A DNA stretch of 64,000 bases from UBA4781 sp963556045 (lineage in GTDB: Bacteria; Chloroflexota; Anaerolineae; Anaerolineales; Anaerolineaceae), in contig CAUVYA020000002.1 of assembly GCA_963556045.3 (NCBI GenBank), forward strand, positions 310,001 through 374,000, in the 5' to 3' direction. The position numbers were made by a program, and so were the translations under genes. The notes beneath the pieces are model-generated. The model was given only the letters and a program-made list of their open reading frames with translations, made no database searches and had not been told where the DNA came from. Below are positions 1-8,962 of the stretch, one piece after another; within the stretch, counting starts at the first letter, position 1; every line of letters starts with the position of its first letter.

Positions 1-2
1 TT

Positions 3-728
3 TTTAGACCCAATTTGATGATTACTGTTCCTTATGGCATTACCAGCGTGGAACGCCGTGCTGTTCATGAAGCGGGTCTTGGCGCTGGGGGACGTGAAGT
101 ATCGCTCATTGAAGCACCACTTGCGGCGGCTCTTGGAATTGATCTGCCTATCGCACCACCTTCAGGAAATATGGTCATATGTCTTGGAGGAGGAACTAAT
201 CAGGTGGGCGTGCTGGCGATGAACAGCATCATTTCCGCCGAGATCGAGCGGGGTGGCGGCAATAAAATGGATACGGAAATCATAGACCACATACGTCGCA
301 CGTATGGCATAATACTCTCGCGATTTAGTGCAGAGGTCGTAAAGATTAAAATCGGAGCTGCTATCGAAGGATTTGAAGAAGGGGAGATGGAAGTGCAGGG
401 ACAGGATCAGGTGACCGGTTTACCAAGAGCAACCACACTTCGTACAGGCGATATCGTGGATGCTGTTCAGGAATCACTGCAATCCATAGTGAAACTGGTT
501 CGGCGCACTCTGGAAAAGACTCCTCCTGAATTGATCGCAGATATTATGGATCGGGGAGTAGCTCTTTGCGGAGGAGGTACCCAGTTACGTGGAATTGATC
601 GTTATCTAACGAAAGAGCTGGGTGTCCCGGTGTATCTGGTGGACAATCCTACCACCTGTACAGCGGAAGGCGCTTCAAGGGCAATCGGTATGCTGGATGA
701 ATTAAAGCGTTCTTTACCGAAAACATAA
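3..728 (+). CDS. mreB: Rod shape-determining protein MreB (5' partial)
   Basis: Bacterial actin homologue that forms membrane-associated filaments directing lateral peptidoglycan synthesis. The reading frame is already open at base 3, and the first visible residues (RPNLMITVPYG) match the middle of MreB, so roughly the first third lies outside the window. Visible family signatures are VERRAV, the second phosphate-binding region (CLGGGTNQVGVL), GGNKMD and ALCGGGTQLRG. About 240 residues are present and the C-terminus is complete. It ends just before a strong terminator and is convergent with the next gene. Identification is firm among MreB/Mbl paralogues, but I cannot tell which paralogue. Confidence 0.93.
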   Translation, partial: FRPNLMITVPYGITSVERRAVHEAGLGAGGREVSLIEAPLAAALGIDLPIAPPSGNMVICLGGGTNQVGVLAMNSIISAEIERGGGNKMDTEIIDHIRRTYGIILSRFSAEVVKIKIGAAIEGFEEGEMEVQGQDQVTGLPRATTLRTGDIVDAVQESLQSIVKLVRRTLEKTPPELIADIMDRGVALCGGGTQLRGIDRYLTKELGVPVYLVDNPTTCTAEGASRAIGMLDELKRSLPKT

Positions 729-752
729 AAAACCGGCGTTAGCCGGTTTTTT
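727..752. terminator. Bidirectional intrinsic terminator after mreB
   Basis: A 7-bp GC-rich stem (AACCGGC / GCCGGTT) with loop GTTA is flanked by an A-run on the left and a T-run on the right. It can therefore end transcription of mreB from the left and of the peptidase gene from the right. Confidence 0.9.
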
Positions 753-779
753 ATGTTTGTTAATCAAGAAGAAATTATC

Positions 780-1478
780 TTATTTTCGACGACTGCTTCG
801 TCCACTCAACAAAAGAACATAATACAACACATTGGAAATAGCCTGTGTGGCAGCCGCAACATAGGTCCATGCTGCAGCATCCAGTACTTGATTGACTCCA
901 GTCAGTTCACCGCTGTATAAAATACCTTCGTTGACTAAAATTGCTTTGGCACGTTTCGAAGCATCAATCTCGACAGGAATGGTAACGATCGAAAAGACAG
1001 CCACACCCGCAAATAAGATAACCCCTATCCAGGACAGGTTGTCATTCGCGAAAAAATATCCCAGAAAGAAGAGGATCGGTCCTAACCAGCTGCCCAGTTG
1101 AACTGTTGGGATCATGATGGATCGCAGTTTAAGGGGACCATATTTCTCTTTGTGCTGAATGGCATGTCCGGCTTCATGTGCTGCCACTCCGGCTGAAGCG
1201 ATACTATTTCCCTGAAATACGTTAGAACTCAAACTGAGAGTTTTACTGCGGGGATCGTAATGGTCGCTAAGTGATCCACGCGTCTGGTCGATCTTTATAT
1301 CCGAAAGACCATTGGCATCCAGAATATGACGAGCGATGTCTGCCCCACTCATGCCATTGCTGGTGCGTACTTTTGAGAATTTATTGTAGGATGATCGGAT
1401 CTTTGACTGCGCCCAGAAACCAAGAATAAGGGCGGGCAGTGAGATCAAAAGATATAATCCATAACCACCTAAATACAT
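780..1478 (-). CDS. Membrane zinc metallopeptidase, YugP-like (Zn_peptidase_2 family)
   Basis: Predicted integral-membrane metalloprotease of the family that includes Bacillus YugP; its physiological substrate is unknown. An N-terminal membrane segment (about residues 3-22) is followed by a soluble part with the zinc motif HEAGH near residue 101, then two or three hydrophobic segments and a basic C-terminus. At 232 residues it is the usual family size. I start it at the ATG at 1478 because GGAGG sits 8 bases upstream; a TTG five codons earlier would place that ribosome site inside the gene. It is convergent with mreB. Confidence 0.85.
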   Translation of the reverse strand: MYLGGYGLYLLISLPALILGFWAQSKIRSSYNKFSKVRTSNGMSGADIARHILDANGLSDIKIDQTRGSLSDHYDPRSKTLSLSSNVFQGNSIASAGVAAHEAGHAIQHKEKYGPLKLRSIMIPTVQLGSWLGPILFFLGYFFANDNLSWIGVILFAGVAVFSIVTIPVEIDASKRAKAILVNEGILYSGELTGVNQVLDAAAWTYVAAATQAISNVLYYVLLLSGRSSRRK

Positions 1479-1578
1479 AACCTTTTCCTCCAACTTTTTA
1501 TTCTTTGTTCCTATTATAAAAGTCTTTTACAAAATGAATGTAAAACCTGTATTAACTATTTTTATGATAGATCTCCTG

Positions 1579-1607
1579 TTGACTTATAGTGAAATTAATT
1601 CTATAGT
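1579..1607 (+). promoter_or_regulatory. Sigma-70-type promoter of the glycyl-radical operon
   Basis: TTGACT (1579-1584) and TATAGT (1602-1607) are separated by exactly 17 bases, which places the transcription start near 1614. This is immediately before the palindrome at 1620-1630 and about 33 bases before the regulator's GTG start. Confidence 0.8.
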
Positions 1608-1619
1608 AAAGATGGCTGG

Positions 1620-1630
1620 TGGTATTACCA
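1620..1630. promoter_or_regulatory. FadR/GntR-type operator
   Basis: TGGTATTACCA fits the known FadR-subfamily consensus TNGTNNNACNA and overlaps the start of the transcript. Its position just downstream of the -10 box suggests that the regulator encoded next represses its own operon. The same pattern precedes the second GntR regulator at 29956-29966. Confidence 0.7.
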
Positions 1631-1646
1631 GTTTAGGAGTCATGAT

Positions 1647-2375
1647 GTGGGCTTAGAACAATTAGATATTCCCAGTTTAAAAAAAGCCTGTATCCAGAAA
1701 CTGCAGCAGGCGATCTTATCAGGCACGTTTTCTATTGGAGAACGCCTGCCATCTGAGAGAGACCTGGCAAGTCAACTGGGAGTGAGCAGACCGGTATTAC
1801 ATGAAGCCATTGTTACTCTCAATGCCCAGGGACTGGTAAAAATTGAAGCACGTCGTGGTGTATTCGTACGCGATTATCGTAAAGAATCCTCCATTGCTTT
1901 GATAAATACCCTGCTGGAGTATGAACAGGGTGATTTTGCCCCTGAACTTTTTACCAGCCTGATGGATGGACGAGTGTTGATTGAACGGGAAACGGCAAGC
2001 CTTGCTGCGCAACGGTGCGAAAGCGATGCGGTGGATGCTTTACGATCTATGCTTGAGAGAGGGAGAGCTGCTGCAGGGCAATCGGCACAGGCAATAACTG
2101 ATTATGACTTTGATTTCCACCTGGAGATTGCACTCGCTTCGGACAATCAGATGTATCCCATGATCCTTAATTCTTTGCGGGGAGTTCACAGCAACCTGGC
2201 TGGGAGATTTTATCATGATATATATGGTACATCTGCCATTGCACAGGTGCTGAATTATCACCAGCAATTAGTACATCGCATAGCAATAGAGGACGCACTT
2301 GGAGCAGGTGAAACAATGGTGCAATTGCTAAGACATGGTGAAGAAAATATAAATCGAATTCTTTTCGGAAAATAA
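1647..2375 (+). CDS. GntR-family (FadR subfamily) transcriptional regulator
   Basis: DNA-binding regulator with an N-terminal winged helix (about residues 8-76; GERLPSERDLASQLGVSRPVLHEAI is diagnostic) and a C-terminal helical FCD-type ligand domain (about 95-235) with the usual acidic/His metal-site residues (DFDFHLEIA). 242 residues is typical. The start is GTG at 1647, preceded by AGGAG; both nearby ATGs run into a stop. It is the first gene of an operon with the glycyl-radical enzyme (19 bases to the chosen downstream start) and is probably a ligand-responsive repressor of it. The ligand is unknown but is likely the enzyme's substrate or product. Confidence 0.88.
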   Translation: MGLEQLDIPSLKKACIQKLQQAILSGTFSIGERLPSERDLASQLGVSRPVLHEAIVTLNAQGLVKIEARRGVFVRDYRKESSIALINTLLEYEQGDFAPELFTSLMDGRVLIERETASLAAQRCESDAVDALRSMLERGRAAAGQSAQAITDYDFDFHLEIALASDNQMYPMILNSLRGVHSNLAGRFYHDIYGTSAIAQVLNYHQQLVHRIAIEDALGAGETMVQLLRHGEENINRILFGK

Positions 2376-2394
2376 GATGATTGTCGGAGGAATA

Positions 2395-4911
2395 ATGACA
2401 AACCTAACAACAGAAAAGAGGGCTTCATCAATAAAACAACCCCGCAACCTTTCTTCACGTATTCAATGGCTGCGGGATTTTTATTTTCAGGGTGTAGATC
2501 GTGCCTGGAACAACGAATATACCTCCTGGACGACTGGTACAACCTGGGATTTCCAATATGAGGAGATCAGCTTCCATATCGTGCCTGAAACGTTTGGTTT
2601 CCTACAGACTTTTCGCTCCTCGTTCAAGCAAAGTGCCCGTCCGGTAGAGTTACATCACGATTTTTGGTCATGGAGTATCGCTGAACGAAAAGCATGGTTT
2701 CTCAGAGAAGTCATGGTGAAGTATCTTCCAAAGGAAATCATGCCGGGAGATCTCATTGCAGGTGCACGGTTCAACGTGATGACCTCAACCTGTTTGAACG
2801 AAAAAGAAGCTAGAGAATACGCAAAGAACATTTTCGGGAAGAATGGGGCGCGACAGACACTGCTCTGGTTCCATAATCATGGTTATGGCAACAGCGGCGC
2901 GACCAGCGGTCACATCATTCCCGATTATGCTCGTGTGTTGAAAGAAGGTTGGAAAGGTATTCACGCTGAAATCGAATCGTATTACCTGGCACTTGATGAC
3001 CAGGAAAAACACTCTGCCAAAGGACAGCAGTATCGAGCAATGCTAACGGCGGCAAGTATGGCACGTGACCTGGCAAACGAATATGCTGATGTCTGCCAGA
3101 AGATGGCAGATGCAGAACAGGATAAGATCCGTAAGGCTGAATTGGAACAGATGGCTGCTAATTTGATACGAGTCCCATGGGAACCAGCTCATACATTCTG
3201 GGAAGCCATCCAATCTTTATGGCTAACCCATATGCTGGTTATGAGTGATGAAAATTACCCCGGACCAGGGGTTTCATTTGGACGTCTTGATCAGTATCTT
3301 TATCCGTATTATCAGCATTCTCTCGATGCCGGAATGGAAAGGGAATTTTGTAAAGAGATCATGAAATGTTTCTGGATACACGCCAATACTGCGTACGATG
3401 GCATGATCCGCACCGGCGGTAACCAGGGAATCACTGCTGGATATGGTCAACTCTTCACCATTTCTGGGATGGGAGCAGACGGGAAAGATTGTTCCAATGA
3501 CCTGACGTATGCTATTTTAGAAGTGATAGATGAAATGTCACCTATCCTGGAGCCAAAACCGAATGTTCGACTGCATCGCGGTTCTCCAGATAAACTGCTG
3601 GATAAAGTTGTGGATATGGTCGCCGGCAGTCAGGGAGCGCCATTCTTGTTGAATTTCGATGAACGCTCAATGGCAGGCATGATGCTGGAAGCAAGACGTG
3701 CAGGGGTGGAAGAGCTGATCAATGCGACGAACGTTCATGATTATGCACCGGTGGGTTGCCTGGAAAATACCATGGTTGGGAACGATCGTTCAGGGACGGT
3801 TGATGCCAATCTCAATTTGTTGAAAGCGGTCGAACTTGCACTTAGCGGAGGGTATGACCTGAACCCTTATGTGGATGCCATGACCGGGAAAATAGAAAAA
3901 CAAAAGTGCTGGGGAGTAGATACAGGCGATGCATCCGGATTTGATTCGTGGGAGCAATTTTGGGAAGCGTATATACAACAAACCAGGGGGATCATCCAAA
4001 GGATCGTAGATCAATATGAGATGAGTGATGCAAATCGTGCCAAATATTCACCAACTCCTTATCTTTCCTGCCTGGTGCGTGGATGTGCAGCCAAAGGAAT
4101 GGATGTAACACAGGGTGGTGCAGAATTGAATTTTGTTACGATCGAAGCAGTTACGTATGCCACAACGGTTGATTCACTGCTGGCAGTGAAATATCTGGTT
4201 TTCGATGAAAAAATCTGCTCGATGACGGAATTGATCCAGGCACTGCGTGATAACTGGGTAGGGCATGAGGTACTGCAGGCGCGCGCCCTCAACAAGGCAC
4301 CTAAGTATGGAAGAGATGACGATGAAGCGGATGAGATCGCAAAAGCGGTAATGGATATTTGGACAGAGGAAACCTGGAAACATAAGACCAAATTCACCTG
4401 CCGTCAGTTCCGCCCCGGTATGTTAAGCTGGAATTACTGGGTGGCTGACAGCGATCTGCTGGCAGCCAGTCCCAATGGTCGTGCAAAAGGGAAATTTCTT
4501 TCGAACGCGCTGTGCCCTTCCAATGGAGCCGATATTAAGGGACCTACTGCCAATGTCAATTCAGTGGGGAAAGTATTGGGTGGCAAGGCACGGAATGGAA
4601 AAGGTGACTGGCAGGAGTTCTACAATTCACTTCCGAACGGAGGCAGCCATACCATGACGTTCAGCCCCTCCCTGGTGCGTGATCCCGAACATAGATCGAA
4701 GTTTAAGGGATTTCTAAAGGGATATATAGAAAACGGCGGAACAGCCTTACAGATCAATATGATCGATGCGGAAACATTACGAGATGCACAGAAAAATCCT
4801 GCCAATTATAAGCATCTATTGGTCAGGGTGACAGGATATAATGCCTATTTCACCAGTATTGGAAAAGAACTGCAAGATGAGATCATTGCACGGGAAACAC
4901 ATCATATTTAA
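2395..4911 (+). CDS. Glycyl-radical enzyme (pyruvate formate-lyase-like), substrate unassigned
   Basis: Oxygen-sensitive radical enzyme of 838 residues with the full fold: a PFL-like domain through about residue 690 and a C-terminal glycyl-radical domain with RVTGYNAYF, the radical Gly at codon 4834. The active-site Cys is in VGCLEN (codon 3757). The Cys-X-Glu arrangement is shared with eliminating members of the family (choline lyase, glycerol and propanediol dehydratases), whereas pyruvate formate-lyase has Cys-Cys. I therefore infer a dehydratase- or lyase-type reaction, but cannot name the substrate. No microcompartment shell genes and no small accessory subunits are nearby. GGAGG ahead of 2395 picks that ATG over the one at 2377. 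Confidence 0.85.
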   Translation: MTNLTTEKRASSIKQPRNLSSRIQWLRDFYFQGVDRAWNNEYTSWTTGTTWDFQYEEISFHIVPETFGFLQTFRSSFKQSARPVELHHDFWSWSIAERKAWFLREVMVKYLPKEIMPGDLIAGARFNVMTSTCLNEKEAREYAKNIFGKNGARQTLLWFHNHGYGNSGATSGHIIPDYARVLKEGWKGIHAEIESYYLALDDQEKHSAKGQQYRAMLTAASMARDLANEYADVCQKMADAEQDKIRKAELEQMAANLIRVPWEPAHTFWEAIQSLWLTHMLVMSDENYPGPGVSFGRLDQYLYPYYQHSLDAGMEREFCKEIMKCFWIHANTAYDGMIRTGGNQGITAGYGQLFTISGMGADGKDCSNDLTYAILEVIDEMSPILEPKPNVRLHRGSPDKLLDKVVDMVAGSQGAPFLLNFDERSMAGMMLEARRAGVEELINATNVHDYAPVGCLENTMVGNDRSGTVDANLNLLKAVELALSGGYDLNPYVDAMTGKIEKQKCWGVDTGDASGFDSWEQFWEAYIQQTRGIIQRIVDQYEMSDANRAKYSPTPYLSCLVRGCAAKGMDVTQGGAELNFVTIEAVTYATTVDSLLAVKYLVFDEKICSMTELIQALRDNWVGHEVLQARALNKAPKYGRDDDEADEIAKAVMDIWTEETWKHKTKFTCRQFRPGMLSWNYWVADSDLLAASPNGRAKGKFLSNALCPSNGADIKGPTANVNSVGKVLGGKARNGKGDWQEFYNSLPNGGSHTMTFSPSLVRDPEHRSKFKGFLKGYIENGGTALQINMIDAETLRDAQKNPANYKHLLVRVTGYNAYFTSIGKELQDEIIARETHHI

Positions 4912-4925
4912 AAAAGGTGCTGCCT

Positions 4926-5903
4926 ATGGCTGAAATAATCATGGATACCATCACAGCGAATTATTTGCATGTACAGCGTCTATCAACAGAAGATGGACCG
5001 GGAATACGCACTACGGTTTTCTTAAAAGGATGTTCTCTGCATTGCGCATGGTGTCATAATCCGGAAAGCATATCCATCAAGCCCCACCTGCAATGGCTGG
5101 AACGGTTATGCATCGGCTGTCAGACATGTGTTCTTTCCTGCCCGAATGAAAGCCTGCGCATGGAAAATGGTAAATTGCGTATAGATAGAATACGCTGCCG
5201 CACATGTGGTGTATGTGTCAATGCCTGCCCGGCAAACGCTCTAGAATTGCTTGGAAGAAAGATTACAGTAGAAGAAATGATGCAGGAATTAATGAAAGAT
5301 ATCTCTTTCTTCACGCAATCCGATGGGGGAGTAACCCTTTCAGGTGGAGAACCTGCACTACAGCCTGAATTCAGTGCTGCATTATTCAAAGAATTAAAAG
5401 AAAAGAATATCCATACAGCTCTCGATACCTGCGGAAATGTGAAAAAAGAAAACCTTGCTATGATCGTACCCTTTACCGATCTGGTTTTATACGATTTGAA
5501 GATCATGGATTCGCAGGAACATGCACGATTCACCGGTGTTGGAAACGAAAGAATCCTGGAAAACCTTATCTGGTTGAGTGAATTCTTGAACCAGAAATAC
5601 CCTGAAGTAAAACTATGGATCCGTACCCCTCTCATCCCGGGAGCAAGTGCTACCATGCAGAATATTCAGGCAATTGCGGACTTTCTTAATGAAAGAATTG
5701 AGCACAAAATTGAACGCTGGGAACTGTGCGCATTTAATAATCTATGCCGCGATAAATACAATCGCTTAAATTTACACTGGGATTATGATGAACAGCCCCT
5801 GATGAGATCCGAAGAACTATTGGAATGTGAACAATGGGCAAAAGCAGTATATGCTCAACCGAATACGGTTTTTATCAGCGGCGCTGCCCGCTCAGAAAAA
5901 TAA
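4926..5903 (+). CDS. Glycyl-radical enzyme activase (radical SAM)
   Basis: Installs the glycyl radical on the enzyme encoded just upstream, using S-adenosylmethionine and a [4Fe-4S] cluster. The radical-SAM motif CSLHCAWC is near residue 31. It is followed by two ferredoxin-type four-Cys motifs (CIGCQTCVLSCP and CRTCGVCVNACP), an insert typical of activases for non-PFL glycyl-radical enzymes, and by GGEPALQP. 325 residues fits the family. The start at 4926 is chosen over GTG 4917 because AAGGTG lies six bases before it. The gene is 14 bases after the radical enzyme, so the two are co-transcribed. Confidence 0.93.
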   Translation: MAEIIMDTITANYLHVQRLSTEDGPGIRTTVFLKGCSLHCAWCHNPESISIKPHLQWLERLCIGCQTCVLSCPNESLRMENGKLRIDRIRCRTCGVCVNACPANALELLGRKITVEEMMQELMKDISFFTQSDGGVTLSGGEPALQPEFSAALFKELKEKNIHTALDTCGNVKKENLAMIVPFTDLVLYDLKIMDSQEHARFTGVGNERILENLIWLSEFLNQKYPEVKLWIRTPLIPGASATMQNIQAIADFLNERIEHKIERWELCAFNNLCRDKYNRLNLHWDYDEQPLMRSEELLECEQWAKAVYAQPNTVFISGAARSEK

Positions 5904-5915
5904 AGGATGGAAATT

Positions 5916-6779
5916 ATGAACCGTGAAATACAACCATCAGAGAAATTCACCAGGCAGGATATTCAAGACTTGAATGTTGAGCTGAAGGTAGGGATACTGG
6001 GTACAGTTACGCCGGAAGGGCTGCCGCACCTCACACTCCTATCAACATTGCAGCCTTGCAGTGCTGATACGGTGGTCTGGGGTCAATTCACAGAAGGGAA
6101 CAGTAAAAAATATATCCTCGAAAATCCTAAAACAGGATTCCTGATAATGAACCTCAGAAAAGAGCTATGGCACGGAAAAGCTATTTACCGGGAAAAACGG
6201 AAAGATGGGGCGGAATTTGATAATTATAACAACATGAAAATGTTTCGCTATAACGCTTACTTTGGCATTCATACTGTATATTACATGGATGTGGTGGAGC
6301 TGTATGGGAGACAAGCGCTGCCGATGAGCAGTGTAGTTATCTCTGCAGTAAAGACCATGATCGCACATACCATAGGGAAGAAAGACAAAGAAGCACAAGC
6401 TTTAAATGTATGGGGGCAATCTCTTCTCAACAAAGTAGATAACCTCAAATTCCTGGGATATATTGATAAAGATGGCTTTCCACAGATACTTCCTGTTGTG
6501 CAGTTGCAGGCTCTGGATGCAGGGCATCTGATTTTTGCATTAGGAGCGTACGGCAAAGAGATCAAGACAATCCCACAGGGTGTTAAGGTTGCCATGCTGG
6601 GGATGAGTTTCGATATGGAAGATGTGCTAACGCGCGGAACGTATGTGGGAATTCAACGAGTGGGCGGAGTGAACTGCGGAGTACTGGAAGTGGACTGGGT
6701 GTACAACCCTATGCCTCCTATAGCGGGACAAATATTTCCGGCTTTAAATTTATCAAATGCACAATTAACAATGGAATAA
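5916..6779 (+). CDS. Pyridoxamine 5'-phosphate oxidase-like split-barrel flavoprotein
   Basis: Predicted FMN-binding split-barrel protein of 287 residues that seems to carry two related halves. Residues 10-100 contain GILGTVTPEGLPHLT, and the second half has a similar GYIDKDGFPQILPVVQ near residue 185. No transmembrane segment is seen. It follows the activase by 12 bases (AAGGA before ATG 5916 decides the start) and is the last gene of the glycyl-radical operon. It may reduce or detoxify a pathway intermediate, or protect against oxygen, but the sequence alone does not say which. Confidence 0.65.
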   Translation: MNREIQPSEKFTRQDIQDLNVELKVGILGTVTPEGLPHLTLLSTLQPCSADTVVWGQFTEGNSKKYILENPKTGFLIMNLRKELWHGKAIYREKRKDGAEFDNYNNMKMFRYNAYFGIHTVYYMDVVELYGRQALPMSSVVISAVKTMIAHTIGKKDKEAQALNVWGQSLLNKVDNLKFLGYIDKDGFPQILPVVQLQALDAGHLIFALGAYGKEIKTIPQGVKVAMLGMSFDMEDVLTRGTYVGIQRVGGVNCGVLEVDWVYNPMPPIAGQIFPALNLSNAQLTME

Positions 6780-6839
6780 AAATATTGTGCCTCATTTATA
6801 ATCGATAGAAATATAAGGAAAATATCCATCAAGATAAAA

Positions 6840-8885
6840 ATGACAATGAATAGATCATGGATCCTTGAAACACAAAATTCTTGTTACGCATTTGTCTTAA
6901 ACTCTCAGAACTTTTTAGTAAATACCTACTGGGGAAAGAAATTATCTGCCATTAAAGACTATCAGACACTCACTGATTATAGTGAAATAAATTCATTTGA
7001 TGGTCCACAGCAAATTCTAAATGAAGAATATCCTGTTCATGGAGGTATGAGCTATGATGAAGTCTGTCTGAAGTTGACATTTGCAGATGGAGTCAGAGAT
7101 ACGGTATTGAAATTTGAGTCAACCCTTCAAACAGACGATGAAACTGTCCTTATTTTACGAGATAGCTACTATCCGCTGCGAGTAGAAATTCATTATCGAA
7201 TACATTCTTCTTTTGATATCATTGAAAGATGGGTTGTGATCGTAAATGAAGACATAAAACCCATTCTTATTGAAAAGGCTTTCTCCGCGCAATGGAATCT
7301 TCCTGGTGGAGGAAAGTATTATCTTTCTCATCTCATTGGAAAATGGAAATCAGAATTTCAGCTTATACGTGAACCTTTATCAAGTGGAACAAAGATCCTT
7401 GAAAGCAGGCGAATAACAACCAGCCATCAGCATAATCCATGGTTCAATATCGATGATGGGTACGCAACCGAGAATTCAGGAAATGTCTGGTTTGGCACTT
7501 TAGCCTGGAGCGGAAATTGGAAATTTGCGGCTGACGTAACGAATTATGCTTCAACTCGAATTGGAATCGGTATCAATGATTGGGATTTCTGTTTACAACT
7601 AAACAAAGGAGAGAAATTCCAAACACCATCTTCCTTCGCAGGATTCACTGAAAATGGTTTTGGAGACGCGAGTAGGAAGTTCCATGATTTCATCCGGGAA
7701 AATATCGTCCCACATAAGAACAGCATTCATAAAGTTATTTACAACTCATGGGAAGTGACCGAGTTTGATGTGAATGTAACCAATCAAATGGAATTGGCTG
7801 ACATAGCCGCATCTATCGGTATCGAACTTTTTGTGATTGATGATGGTTGGTTTCATAAAAGAAATAATGACAAAGCAGGATTGGGGGATTGGTGGGCAGA
7901 TGAAAAAAAGTTCCCCTTGGGTTTACATTCATTGATCGACCATGTGAACGAACTGGGAATGGACTTTGGAATATGGATCGAACCCGAGATGGTTAATTAT
8001 GACAGTGATTTATTTGCCAGGCATCCTGATTGGATACTTCATTATCCAACTCGTACACCAACTCTTGCAAGAAATCAGCTCATGCTTAACCTTGCTATCC
8101 CAGCAGTACAAGAGTACATCATAAATAAAATAGATACTCTTTTATCAACAAATAAAATCTCATTTATAAAATGGGACATGAACCGTAATGTCAGCGAACC
8201 CGGCTGGGAACAGAACCATCATTCAAAGGAAATCTGGCTGAGATATGTTGAGGGTCTATATTCAGTTTGGGGTGAATTGAAGAGACGACATCCTGAAGTT
8301 ATTTGGCAATCATGTTCGGGGGGTGGGGGACGTGTTGACCCGGGCATTCTCCATTTCGCTGATCAGGTGTGGGTTTCCGATAATACGAATGCTATGGATC
8401 GCTTGAAGATCCAGTATGGGTTTTCACACGCTTACCCTGCCAGTGTGATGGAATCTTGGGTTACCGATGAAAACAAGAAGGAAATTCCGTTATCTTTCAG
8501 GTTCCATGTGAGTATGTGCGGTATTTTAGGAATTGGCGCAGATATCACAAAATGGTCAGATCAAGAGATCGAAGAAGCAGCATACTGGGTTGGACGGTAT
8601 AAAAAGGTTCGCAAGATCATCACAGATGGTGATCAATACCGGTCAAATGAAAATGCGTTGATCTATCTCGATAAAGAGAAAGAACATGGCGTGATGTTTG
8701 TGTTCAACACCAGTTCAAGTACGAGTCAAATCCATGTGAAATTGGACGGTATGAACAGCGATAACAAATATCGAATAGAGGGTATTTCTTCTGTTAGAAG
8801 CGGGCATGAATGGATGAAAACAGGTTTCCCAATGGAACTGGAAGGGAAAAGCAGCGTATTGAAAGAGATCCATATCGAGCCATAA
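6840..8885 (+). CDS. Alpha-galactosidase, glycoside hydrolase family 36
   Basis: Hydrolyses terminal alpha-1,6-galactosides such as melibiose or raffinose, probably in the cytoplasm since no signal peptide is seen. The order of parts is an N-terminal beta-sandwich (about 1-300), a TIM barrel with FVIDDGWF and the nucleophile Asp in IKWDMNR (about residue 445), the acid/base Asp in WVSDNTNAMDRL (about 515), and a C-terminal beta domain. 681 residues is close to family length. There is no strong ribosome site; AAGGAA lies 18 bases upstream. It faces the convergent ABC-transporter cluster and belongs functionally with it and with galT. Confidence 0.92.
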   Translation: MTMNRSWILETQNSCYAFVLNSQNFLVNTYWGKKLSAIKDYQTLTDYSEINSFDGPQQILNEEYPVHGGMSYDEVCLKLTFADGVRDTVLKFESTLQTDDETVLILRDSYYPLRVEIHYRIHSSFDIIERWVVIVNEDIKPILIEKAFSAQWNLPGGGKYYLSHLIGKWKSEFQLIREPLSSGTKILESRRITTSHQHNPWFNIDDGYATENSGNVWFGTLAWSGNWKFAADVTNYASTRIGIGINDWDFCLQLNKGEKFQTPSSFAGFTENGFGDASRKFHDFIRENIVPHKNSIHKVIYNSWEVTEFDVNVTNQMELADIAASIGIELFVIDDGWFHKRNNDKAGLGDWWADEKKFPLGLHSLIDHVNELGMDFGIWIEPEMVNYDSDLFARHPDWILHYPTRTPTLARNQLMLNLAIPAVQEYIINKIDTLLSTNKISFIKWDMNRNVSEPGWEQNHHSKEIWLRYVEGLYSVWGELKRRHPEVIWQSCSGGGGRVDPGILHFADQVWVSDNTNAMDRLKIQYGFSHAYPASVMESWVTDENKKEIPLSFRFHVSMCGILGIGADITKWSDQEIEEAAYWVGRYKKVRKIITDGDQYRSNENALIYLDKEKEHGVMFVFNTSSSTSQIHVKLDGMNSDNKYRIEGISSVRSGHEWMKTGFPMELEGKSSVLKEIHIEP

Positions 8886-8962
8886 TGGATCTTCCAATTC
8901 GATATTATTAGCAACCTGTATCTGAAGCCACTTATCTGCTGCAACAATAAAACATGGAAAAC

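Noticed and set aside
2395..4911. Calling the glycyl-radical enzyme a benzylsuccinate synthase or hydroxyphenylacetate decarboxylase
   Set aside because: Both need small accessory subunits that are absent here, and the Gly-Cys-X-Glu active-site arrangement fits eliminating members better.
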